Assembly: GCA_015494725.1 (NCBI GenBank)
Contig: WGAR01000055.1
Coordinates: 1-5,132, forward strand
From: Thermodesulfobacteriaceae bacterium
GTDB lineage: Bacteria > Desulfobacterota > Thermodesulfobacteria > Thermodesulfobacteriales > Thermodesulfobacteriaceae
DNA length: 5,132 nucleotides
Reading direction: 5' to 3'
This document shows, piece after piece, positions 1-5,132 of the stretch. Position numbers and translations under genes: made by a program. The notes beneath the pieces were generated by a model. The model was given only the letters and a program-made list of their open reading frames with translations. It did no database searches and was not told where the DNA came from. Within the stretch, counting starts at the first letter, position 1. Every line of letters starts with the position of its first letter.

Positions 1-333
1 GACTGGTATCGCAAATCCGAGATCCAGAACTACGAGGGCTACTACGCCTCTATCTTTTATGCCTACTTCTCCGCCCTCGGGCTTGACGTCCGGGTTGAAG
101 ATCCCACAAGCCACGGACGCCTGGATATGGCCGTTACCTTCGAGGACCGCTGCTATCTTTTCGAGTTCAAAGTCGTAGAGCTTGAGCCCGAGGGCCGGGC
201 CCTTGAAACCTTAAAGGCCCGGCGCTACCACCAAAAATACCTCGACCGCTTCCGGGAAGTCTATCTCATCGGGGTGGAGTTCAGCCGCACCCACCGCAAC
301 ATCGTAGAGTTTGCATGGGAAAAAGTGAAATAA
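1..333 (+). CDS. C-terminal PD-(D/E)XK nuclease-like domain of an AAA-ATPase-like (DUF1703 family) protein, 5' truncated
   Basis: The frame is open from the first base to a TAA at 331-333, so only the last 110 residues are visible and the start lies left of the window. The visible part matches the PDDEXK_9/DUF1703 domain that ends a large family of proteins with an N-terminal AAA-ATPase-like region. The nuclease-fold signature is in order: YEGYY with Glu12 (window numbering), GRLDM with Asp42, and FEFKV with the Glu55-x-Lys57 pair. The family-typical helix follows (ALETLKARRYHQKY, 67-80), then the strand YLIGVEFS (residues 91-98). Thr70 stands where many relatives carry Gln. The biochemical role of the family is poorly established; the sequence suggests DNA binding or cleavage, but this is inference. 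An internal ATG at 127 would cut the domain in half and is not a credible start. The gene converges on the secretion operon, leaving a 37-bp gap, and is probably unrelated to it. Confidence 0.85.
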   Translation, partial: DWYRKSEIQNYEGYYASIFYAYFSALGLDVRVEDPTSHGRLDMAVTFEDRCYLFEFKVVELEPEGRALETLKARRYHQKYLDRFREVYLIGVEFSRTHRNIVEFAWEKVK

Positions 334-354
334 AACCTCCGGGCGGCCCTGAGG
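328..354 (-). terminator. Probable Rho-independent terminator of the gsp operon
   Basis: Between the two convergent genes lies an inverted repeat: CCTC (336-339) pairs with GAGG (351-354), then one C/T mismatch, then GGG (341-343) pairs with CCC (347-349) around a CGG loop. Read on the minus strand the hairpin is followed at once by TTTTATTT (335-328), as expected for an intrinsic terminator. On the plus strand no T-run follows, so it should serve the minus-strand operon only. The stem is short and interrupted, so the call is moderate. Its position just past the last gene of the operon supports it. Confidence 0.55.
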
Positions 355-370
355 GAAGCAAGAAATCTAG

Positions 371-904
371 CTAATGGATAGGCGAAAACAAAGGAATCCT
401 GCGCGTAACATGAGAAAAATGAAAATAAAGTTCACGACCGGAAAATTTCAAGAGAACGGTGGTTGGACCGGTGGGAGAACGGAAACCGGAAACACGAAGT
501 TTACCGAAAAGGCCCTGCGGATGGTGGTAGGTAAGGGTTCCAGAGACCTTCTCGAAATCGTTGCGGCCAGCACAACGGCCCTGGAAATCTTTAAAAACGA
601 TGCGAAGATTTTTCAAAGGCAGATAAGAAACCCTCAAATAACCCTTCGGGGCGCAGGGAACCTCCAGGCTACGCCAGCTAAGCCTTGCCTGGGGAATCGT
701 TACCCGCAAACCTTTAACTACAAAATGGATACGGTAAAAGCGGGTGAAAAACAAACCTTCTTTTACGGCCTCGGGATAAACCGAAAGCCCCTTCCTTTCT
801 AAGAATCTTAGGAGGAGATAGCCGCGCGGGAGGATCACCCAGACTGCAATCAAACTTATCAGAACCAGAACCAAGGAGCTAAAAATTAGCTTCAGGATGC
901 GCAT
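371..904 (-). CDS. Short membrane-anchored protein at the end of the gsp operon, possibly GspN-like
   Basis: This 177-residue protein has a strong hydrophobic segment at residues 6-25 after a basic start (MRILK), then a long soluble part expected to be periplasmic and built largely of strand-forming stretches. Its layout recalls GspN/AsmA-like proteins: membrane anchor, basic patch, 'GLFFTRFYRIHF', then repeated short beta strands. It is the last gene of a T2SS operon, where N-type genes occur. Similarity by eye is weak and the protein is shorter than usual GspN (around 250 residues or more), so I leave the symbol empty. Two cysteines, Cys84 and Cys111, could form a periplasmic disulfide. The ATG at 904 is the only reasonable start: an in-frame TAA lies two codons upstream (908-910). 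The ribosome site is poor, with AAAGGGG at 924-918, 13 bases from the ATG. It follows gspD after 32 bp, with a likely terminator beyond it. An antisense frame (374-802) is judged spurious. Confidence 0.6.
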   Translation of the reverse strand: MRILKLIFSSLVLVLISLIAVWVILPRGYLLLRFLERKGLSVYPEAVKEGLFFTRFYRIHFVVKGLRVTIPQARLSWRSLEVPCAPKGYLRVSYLPLKNLRIVFKDFQGRCAGRNDFEKVSGTLTYHHPQGLFGKLRVSGFRSPTGPTTVLLKFSGRELYFHFSHVTRRIPLFSPIH

Positions 905-936
905 GAGTTAGCAATATCCCCTTTGGTTCTTCTCAT

Positions 937-2799
937 TTAATTAGGTGGTCCCTTTCTTCCGGTGGTCTTCATTTTTTTAAATTCTAGGATGGTTTTCAAG
1001 TCCTCGGAAAGCATCCGATGTTCCTCGGTTATGCGTTTCAACTCCTCGGGGCTAGAGATAATGTAAGGGGTAATAAAAACAAAAAGCGTGGTGCGCTCGT
1101 GTCGGGTCTGTGAACGACGGAAGAGGTGCCCAAAAAGAGGGATCCCGGAAAAGCCCGGCACCTGGGAGAAACTCTCCTGATTTTTTCGGGAGACCAGGCC
1201 TCCCAGGATCACGGTCTGGCCGTTATCTACAATAACCTCCGAGGCTATCTCGCGCTTTGAGGTCACCGGGGCCACAAAATCTATGGTGCCCTGCTGGGCC
1301 CGGTAAACCCGGGTGACCTCCTGAATGGTTTGATGGATCTCAAGCCGCACGGTGTTGCCTACAATGTGGGGGGTAATGGTAAGATTGAGCCCCACGTCTT
1401 TGTATTCAAAGGAGACCGTGGGAAGGGTGTTGGTCTGGTAAGTAATACCGGTGGTATAGGGTACGGATTGACCTACATTAATAACGGCTTTGCGATTGTC
1501 GAGCGTGAGAATGCGAGGATTGGAAAGGATACGGAAAGAGGAGTCCTCCTCCGAAAGGGTAAAAAGAAAGAGGAGTTCTGGAAAGAAAAACTCTGTTCCC
1601 CCAACAGAGACCGTTTTTCCGCTTTTACTCAGAGCTCCCACAATGAATTTTCCCTGAGCTATCGCGGAATAAAGATCGCTTTCAGAGACCCCACCAAAAG
1701 CTGCTCCACCGTGCGTTCCGAGAATCTGCCACTTAACTCCTAGATCTCGAAGCTTGGAGAGCGAAATCTCCACCACCGTGGTGGCCAGCAGCACCTGTTT
1801 GCGGCGAACATCGAGCCGGGCCACGAGATCCTTCACCTTTTCAAACTCCGCAGGCGTAGCATAAACTATCAGGGCATTTGAGGATTTGTCTGCGGCTATG
1901 TGAAGCCCACTTCCGGGAAGAAGTCTTCTGGTTCTTTTGTGCCCAAGGCCTATCCGCTCTAGGTTAAGGGAGCGCAGAACCTTGGCTAGCTCTTCGGCCG
2001 AAGAATATTTGAGGGGAAGAACATAGAAACGTCTCTCCTGGCTCTCCACCGGAATATCCAGTTCCTTGAGGAGATCCCCGATTTCCTTAAAAACCTCCCG
2101 ATTGCCGTAAACAATCAAAGCATTGGTACGTTCGTCCTTCACTATACGGAAAGTAAGCCCCTTTTCTGCGACTAGAGTCTGGATCATGGGAGAAAGATTT
2201 CTATAAAGGTCCTCCACGGAGGCATACTTTAGACGAAAGACTCGCACTTCCGGAAGTTCTGGCTTCTTTTCGAGGGTATCGAGAAGTTTTTTTACCCGGG
2301 CGAGATTTACCGCATAATCCTTAAAGATGAGAATGGGCGTTCCGGGAAGCTGGAGCACCAGGGCCCGGGGAGAAAGAAGGGGTTTGAGCATCGGTAAAAC
2401 CCGGGTGGGATTTAAACGGGTGAGGGCATAAACCAGAAGGCGGGGTTCGCGATCCGAAGAGGGGTGAGAGGATAAGCGAGGAGTTTCCTCCCGTAAATGA
2501 CGAGAGGAAACGATCTTTACATATCCATCCTCTTTATAAACCGTAGCCCCAATAAGTCCCAGAGCCTCGGTGATCATGCGCCAGGCAGTCTCCGAAGAAA
2601 CCGGTTTTTTGGAAATAATCGTAATCTTTCCTTTCAAGTTCTCGTCATAAACTACATTCTTGCCGAGTTCCTTGGCCAGGAACCGAATCAGGGTCTTCAC
2701 CTCTACTTGATCAAAGTTGAGATAGACCCCGGAATCGGCTGCCAAAGCGGATATACTCCACCAAAAGAGCAGGATCAGTATCGGCCACGCCCTTCTCAT
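937..2799 (-). CDS. gspD: Type II secretion system secretin GspD (outer-membrane channel)
   Basis: This 620-residue protein forms the multimeric outer-membrane pore through which folded proteins leave the periplasm. A Sec signal peptide (MRRAWP, hydrophobic core, ALA at 18-20) gives cleavage near residue 20. The N0 domain covers about 25-100, followed by a linker rich in Ser/Arg/Glu. N1 spans about 120-178 ('LIFKDYAVNLARVKKLLDTL'), N2 about 185-250 ('DERTNALIVYG') and N3 about 257-330 ('DKSSNALIVYATPAEF'). The secretin domain runs from about 335 to 582, with 'RILSNPRILTLDN' (423-435), 'VGQSVPY' (442-448) and the hallmark 'VPGFSGIPLFGHLFR' (547-561). Only about 38 charged residues follow, so no clear pilotin-binding S-domain is seen. 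The length is slightly below the usual 650-700. The ATG is set by the signal peptide and a near-perfect ribosome site. It overlaps the gspC stop by four bases (ATGA, 2796-2799), indicating coupling. Assignment to T2SS rather than a type IV pilus secretin rests on the domain order and the flanking gspC and gspK. Confidence 0.96.
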   Translation of the reverse strand: MRRAWPILILLFWWSISALAADSGVYLNFDQVEVKTLIRFLAKELGKNVVYDENLKGKITIISKKPVSSETAWRMITEALGLIGATVYKEDGYVKIVSSRHLREETPRLSSHPSSDREPRLLVYALTRLNPTRVLPMLKPLLSPRALVLQLPGTPILIFKDYAVNLARVKKLLDTLEKKPELPEVRVFRLKYASVEDLYRNLSPMIQTLVAEKGLTFRIVKDERTNALIVYGNREVFKEIGDLLKELDIPVESQERRFYVLPLKYSSAEELAKVLRSLNLERIGLGHKRTRRLLPGSGLHIAADKSSNALIVYATPAEFEKVKDLVARLDVRRKQVLLATTVVEISLSKLRDLGVKWQILGTHGGAAFGGVSESDLYSAIAQGKFIVGALSKSGKTVSVGGTEFFFPELLFLFTLSEEDSSFRILSNPRILTLDNRKAVINVGQSVPYTTGITYQTNTLPTVSFEYKDVGLNLTITPHIVGNTVRLEIHQTIQEVTRVYRAQQGTIDFVAPVTSKREIASEVIVDNGQTVILGGLVSRKNQESFSQVPGFSGIPLFGHLFRRSQTRHERTTLFVFITPYIISSPEELKRITEEHRMLSEDLKTILEFKKMKTTGRKGPPN

Positions 2800-3596
2800 C
2801 TCACCTCCGCCTTTAAGGTTAAAATTTTATCAGCCCTCTGAATTTTTACCGAAAGAGAAGAAGCAGTTTTGATGGTCTCGAAAATGCGAAAGGCGTCCTC
2901 GTTCTTCCGTACCGGAATCCCGTTTATGGCAAGAATAACGTCTCCGGCCCGAAGTCCGGCCCGGAAGAAGAGAGACCTGGGATCCACATATTCCACCCGG
3001 ACCCCTATTATTCGCCCCCCTTGAAAATGAGGACGCAGACGAATTCTGGAAAAGAGAGATCCCAAGTCCGCCGTAAGTCGTTCGAGTTCTTCCCTGGAAA
3101 TCACGAGCAGCCTTCGGGAAGATCCCGAGGGGCTCCTACCGAAAGATTTCCTTTCCGAAGTCCCGGGACCGGACGCAAAAATTTTTTGCACCACCCGGCG
3201 ATTTTTAAAAAGAAGACTTACGGAATCGGGACGAATCTCCGCTACCCGCCAGCCCTTTACTCTGTCCCCTTCTTTGGCCCAGTAACTCTCTCTTCCAAAT
3301 TTTAAAAGGGCCAATCTGGCTTTCTTTCCGTAATAAATTGCTCGGAGCTCCGGAGCCTCGATCCCGAAGGACTCCGGGGAAACAGAGGCCTCTTCTTCCG
3401 GAGGGAGGTAAAAACGGGCCCAAAGTTTCTCCAGGTCAAAATGGGCCTTGGGCGTACGCTCTGGCATCCTAGAGATCTTATTTTTAGATATCCGGGGAAC
3501 TTCGCTTAACCTAAGCTGAAAATATCCGAAGGTAAGAAGGGTGCCTGCCGAACAGACAAAAAGTAAGACCGATAAGGCCCGAGCCCAGAAAAACAT
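2796..3596 (-). CDS. gspC: Type II secretion system inner-membrane connector GspC with PDZ domain
   Basis: This 266-residue bitopic protein should link the inner-membrane platform to the secretin. A short cytoplasmic end (MFFWAR) precedes one membrane segment at about 7-26. A charged, proline-containing linker comes next, then the homology region (HR) at about 78-140 with 'LRAIYYGKKARLALLKFG' and 'WAKEGDRVKGWRVAEI'; the HR domain of this family binds the N0 domain of GspD. A Ser/Gly/Arg-rich linker follows (about 141-162). The C-terminal PDZ domain (about 188-264) has 'GLRAGDVILAINGIPV' at 214-229. The ATG shares one base with the gspK stop (TGATG at 3598-3594) and is preceded by GGAGG at 3609-3605, 8 bases away. 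In textbook operons gspC and gspD come first; here they follow gspK. A PDZ and an HR region together make another PDZ protein, such as a protease, unlikely. Confidence 0.92.
   Translation of the reverse strand: MFFWARALSVLLFVCSAGTLLTFGYFQLRLSEVPRISKNKISRMPERTPKAHFDLEKLWARFYLPPEEEASVSPESFGIEAPELRAIYYGKKARLALLKFGRESYWAKEGDRVKGWRVAEIRPDSVSLLFKNRRVVQKIFASGPGTSERKSFGRSPSGSSRRLLVISREELERLTADLGSLFSRIRLRPHFQGGRIIGVRVEYVDPRSLFFRAGLRAGDVILAINGIPVRKNEDAFRIFETIKTASSLSVKIQRADKILTLKAEVR
2801..2808 (-). promoter_or_regulatory. Strong ribosome binding site of gspD
   Basis: On the minus strand GGAGGTGA lies immediately before the gspD ATG, with four bases between GGAGG and the start. It is the best Shine-Dalgarno match in the window. 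It sits inside the last codons of gspC, so the secretin can be initiated independently as well as by coupling over the ATGA overlap. This fits the high copy number needed for a multimeric channel (inference). Confidence 0.75.
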
Positions 3597-4453
3597 CAGG
3601 AAAACCTCCAGTAAACCACCTTAAAGCCGGAACCCCTCCTCTGGACAATAGCCTTAAGCTCCCCCTCCACCTCCCCTACCCTCACCTCAATGGTTACCCG
3701 AAAGTTCTCGCTCTTTACCGTGGCCCAGGGGCGCAGGTCATGTAAAATCTCAAAATTGAAACCTTCTATCAGGATAGTGTCTTCAATTTTTTTAAAGGGA
3801 TGGGTTCGGCGGTATTCTACCAGTTTTTCAGCCAAGGTTCTATCAATTCGGGGGCTTAAAGCCATGATGACTTCGGCAGGAGCGGTATTGAGATTGACCC
3901 GGCCATTACTCCATACCGTAGTAAGGGTGGAAAGCCCCGGATAAAAGGTAAACCCCTCGACTTTGCCGTAAAAGTCCTCCCGGGACATCCCCAGAAAGAG
4001 GAGCTCTTCAAGACTATCAAGCGGGGCCTTCTTGGGAGGGTACGTTCGATCCCAAAACCCGGATCCCCCAACCCATACCCGGAGGAGTTCCGGGGAAAGA
4101 GAGGTGACCCGAATTTCCTGGAAAAGCCTCTTTACCACCTTAAACCCTGCTTCGGTGCGCACCAGGTTGAGATTGAGGTAGCGCTCTTCGTCTTCCACCT
4201 GAACCCTGATTTCTCCTTCGGGAATGGGCAACTCAAGAGGATAAGCCCACCGATCGTTAAGCGTGTCGTAAGAGGGATCATCTTCTTTAAGATAAAGAGT
4301 TAAGAACTTCAGGGCCGAAACGGCTTCATGATAGGCCTGTTGTTTGAGATAGAATTTATGGACCAGGACCTCGGTCTGGCGAACCGCAAGAAATTCCTCG
4401 GAAATTATCCCGGATAAAACCATAAAAAATCCAAGAACCATCAGAATAATCAT
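3596..4453 (-). CDS. gspK: Type II secretion system minor pseudopilin GspK
   Basis: GspK is the large minor pseudopilin that, with GspI and GspJ, forms the tip complex of the pseudopilus. This copy has 285 residues. A hydrophobic N-terminal helix (about 2-17) precedes a helix with several charged residues. Then come family motifs: 'DDPSYDTLNDRWAYP' (58-72), 'VEDEERYLNLN' (86-96), 'LDSLEELLFL' (145-154) and 'NGRVNLNTAPAEVI' (183-196). This order is characteristic of GspK (T2SSK). I chose the ATG at 4453, whose overlap with the gspJ stop (ATGA) suggests coupling. A TTG two codons upstream (4459) has a better-placed GGGTGG ribosome site and is equally possible. Neither start gives the usual basic leader ending in Gly. 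The upstream frame does encode such a leader but contains no start codon back to the stop at 4513-4511. As usual for GspK, the Glu at mature position 5 is absent. The identity is secure; the exact N-terminus is not. Confidence 0.9.
   Translation of the reverse strand: MIILMVLGFFMVLSGIISEEFLAVRQTEVLVHKFYLKQQAYHEAVSALKFLTLYLKEDDPSYDTLNDRWAYPLELPIPEGEIRVQVEDEERYLNLNLVRTEAGFKVVKRLFQEIRVTSLSPELLRVWVGGSGFWDRTYPPKKAPLDSLEELLFLGMSREDFYGKVEGFTFYPGLSTLTTVWSNGRVNLNTAPAEVIMALSPRIDRTLAEKLVEYRRTHPFKKIEDTILIEGFNFEILHDLRPWATVKSENFRVTIEVRVGEVEGELKAIVQRRGSGFKVVYWRFS
3605..3609 (-). promoter_or_regulatory. Ribosome binding site of gspC
   Basis: GGAGG on the minus strand, 8 bases before the gspC ATG and inside the 3' end of gspK. 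Together with the TGATG stop/start overlap it fixes the gspC start and points to coupled translation of gspK and gspC. Confidence 0.7.
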
Positions 4454-5007
4454 CTCCAAACCCGGCCCACCCTTACGGAAACGATCATCCTGGTGCCCTC
4501 CAGATTCACCTCAACCTTTTCGGGACTGCCGAAAAAACCCTCGTCTTCGGACCACCAACGACCTTTGTAAAAAACTTTGATCTTGAAGTTCTCAAAGATC
4601 CCCAGAGAAACCTCCTGACCTTCGTCGCAGGAAAAAATCTCTCCGTAAGGATAGGGCTTTTCGCAGTAAAACAATTCCTTGTCTTCATAGCGATACCTTA
4701 CCTGAACCACTCCCGGATAAGTTTCCCCCACGGAGGTAATAAATCCCATATAAAGACCATCTTCCCTCCTCTCCAGCCGGAAAGAACGTAAGAGCCCTTC
4801 GATCTGATACCGTAACCGGTAGGAGAGGAGGATCTTTCGATAGAGGTGTTCGGCATCCTGCTGAAGGGTAAGGGCTCCACGGCCGGCACTACGGAAAACC
4901 GCGACCACCGTTCCGAAAATCAATGAAAGAAGGAGGAGCACTACCAGGATTTCGAGAAGGGTAAAACCCCTATCTCCTTTCGTAAAGGCGATAGTAAGCC
5001 GTTTCAT
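4450..5007 (-). CDS. gspJ: Type II secretion system minor pseudopilin GspJ
   Basis: GspJ is a minor pseudopilin of the tip complex, inserted in the inner membrane and processed by prepilin peptidase. This copy has 185 residues from the ATG at 5007. The class III leader MKRLTIAFTKGDRG ends in Gly14. The mature protein begins FTLLE, with the conserved Glu at position 5, and continues into a long hydrophobic helix (to about residue 38). The soluble part has the GspJ pattern 'VQVRYRYEDKELFYCE' (about 102-116), 'FENFKIKVFYKGRWW' (138-152) and 'PEKVEVNLEG' (162-171). The tract with a tyrosine/tryptophan-rich strand followed by 'KVEV' separates GspJ from GspG, GspH and GspI. Cys115 and Cys127 could form a disulfide bridge. 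A TTG at 5046 with AAGG 9 bases before it would add 13 residues. I prefer the ATG because it gives a leader of normal length, although its AAGGAA lies too close to be ideal. Its end overlaps gspK by four bases. Confidence 0.88.
   Translation of the reverse strand: MKRLTIAFTKGDRGFTLLEILVVLLLLSLIFGTVVAVFRSAGRGALTLQQDAEHLYRKILLSYRLRYQIEGLLRSFRLERREDGLYMGFITSVGETYPGVVQVRYRYEDKELFYCEKPYPYGEIFSCDEGQEVSLGIFENFKIKVFYKGRWWSEDEGFFGSPEKVEVNLEGTRMIVSVRVGRVWR
4496..4501 (-). promoter_or_regulatory. Ribosome-site-like GGAGGG inside gspJ, upstream of the gspK leader-like frame
   Basis: GGAGGG on the minus strand lies 7 bases before an ATG at 4488-4486. That ATG is in the gspJ frame, not in the gspK frame. 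It sits just upstream of codons that, in the gspK frame, read RFRKGGPG. The arrangement is what one would expect for the start of a prepilin leader if the ATG were one base out of phase. It may be chance, since GGAGGG here also encodes ordinary gspJ residues. Confidence 0.3.
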
Positions 5008-5132
5008 TTCCTTGGGAAACCCGGTAAATCTCTTCCTGGATCGCAAGCCCTTTTACCTTAAAGGTGCGCCTCTCCACCTTTACTCCCTCCACCGGCTCCC
5101 CGGCCAGAAAAAGCTCAAGCCTTGAGACCTCC
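4970..5132 (-). CDS. C-terminal fragment of the gene preceding gspJ, probably a minor pseudopilin in the GspI position
   Basis: An open frame runs in from the right edge (first full codon at 5131) and ends with a TAG at 4972-4970. It shows 53 residues, ending 'GNETAYYRLYERR'. The fragment is charged and strand-rich ('VEGVKVERRTFKVKG', then 'IQEEIYRVS'), as in the soluble end of a small pseudopilin. The gene directly before gspJ in T2SS operons is normally gspI, and that is the main reason for the call. I see no residue motif unique to GspI, and the N-terminal prepilin signal that would decide is outside the window. It overlaps gspJ by 38 bases (or 77 if gspJ starts at the TTG at 5046), which supports coupling within the same operon. 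Confidence 0.55.
   Translation of the reverse strand, partial: EVSRLELFLAGEPVEGVKVERRTFKVKGLAIQEEIYRVSQGNETAYYRLYERR

Noticed and set aside
374..802. Plus-strand open frame of 142 codons opposite the last gsp gene
   Set aside because: The product is an irregular, Lys/Arg/Thr/Asn-rich sequence without domain character. The minus-strand frame has a membrane helix and operon context, so this is an antisense shadow.
1330..1743. Plus-strand open frame of 137 codons inside gspD
   Set aside because: It lies opposite the best conserved part of the secretin domain and has no recognisable product.
2497..2841. Plus-strand open frame of 114 codons across the gspC/gspD junction
   Set aside because: It is antisense to the signal peptide and N0 domain of GspD. 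No ribosome site or family resemblance was seen.
3021..3305. Plus-strand open frame of 94 codons inside gspC
   Set aside because: It is a low-complexity Arg/Ser/Pro-rich product opposite a well-supported GspC region.
3205..3423. Second minus-strand frame inside gspC
   Set aside because: It overlaps the HR domain of GspC in another frame and is composed of Gly/Arg/Ser-rich shadow sequence.
3540..3560. Possible lipoprotein signal (LLFVC, Cys15) at the GspC N-terminus
   Set aside because: The residue before Cys is Val rather than Gly/Ala/Ser, and GspC is a bitopic membrane protein, so a lipobox is not supported.
3856..4071. Second minus-strand frame inside gspK
   Set aside because: It overlaps the NLNTAP motif region of GspK in another frame, with no start signal.
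4506..4889. Two further minus-strand frames inside gspJ (4506-4688 and 4698-4889)
   Set aside because: Both are out of frame with the clear GspJ protein and look like shadow translations.
4970..4984. AAAGGAG on the minus strand as a ribosome site for a shorter gspJ
   Set aside because: No start codon follows that would keep the leader before GFTLLE; these bases encode the leader residues KGD themselves.

Overview
The window is a stretch of bacterial chromosome dominated by a minus-strand operon for a type II secretion system (T2SS, general secretory pathway). Read 5'->3' on the minus strand (right to left), the order is: the C-terminus of an unidentified protein, probably a minor pseudopilin in the GspI position (cut by the right edge), gspJ, gspK, gspC, gspD and a short membrane-anchored protein that sits where GspN-type proteins are found. 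Genes I?-J, J-K, K-C and C-D overlap by 1 to about 38 bp, so they are almost certainly co-transcribed and translationally coupled. The operon promoter lies outside the window, to the right. A hairpin followed by a T-rich run on the minus strand (328-354) looks like its terminator.

At the left edge, converging on the operon, is the C-terminal end of a plus-strand gene. It carries the PD-(D/E)XK nuclease-like domain (DUF1703 / PDDEXK_9 type) found at the end of a large family of AAA-ATPase-like proteins. It is functionally unrelated to secretion. No stretch longer than about 40 bp is non-coding, and I see no tRNA, rRNA, CRISPR array or insertion sequence.

The products form one machine. GspJ and GspK are minor pseudopilins that initiate and cap the periplasmic pseudopilus. 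GspC is the inner-membrane connector whose HR domain contacts the secretin and whose PDZ domain closes the C-terminus. GspD is the outer-membrane secretin channel. The last gene probably encodes an inner-membrane accessory protein.

The organism is a Gram-negative (diderm) bacterium. Proteins rich in Lys/Arg/Glu and poor in Gln, tight gene packing, and a DUF1703 protein next to a T2SS with order K-C-D make a thermophilic Thermodesulfobacteriota-like lineage my best guess. That is an inference from general character, not from a marker gene.

The window is mostly a recognisable known system. The points most worth a second look are the start of gspK, the absence of gspL/gspM between gspK and gspC, and the weakly assigned last gene. 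At gspK the reading frame upstream of the only usable start codons encodes what looks like a prepilin leader, but has no start codon of its own.
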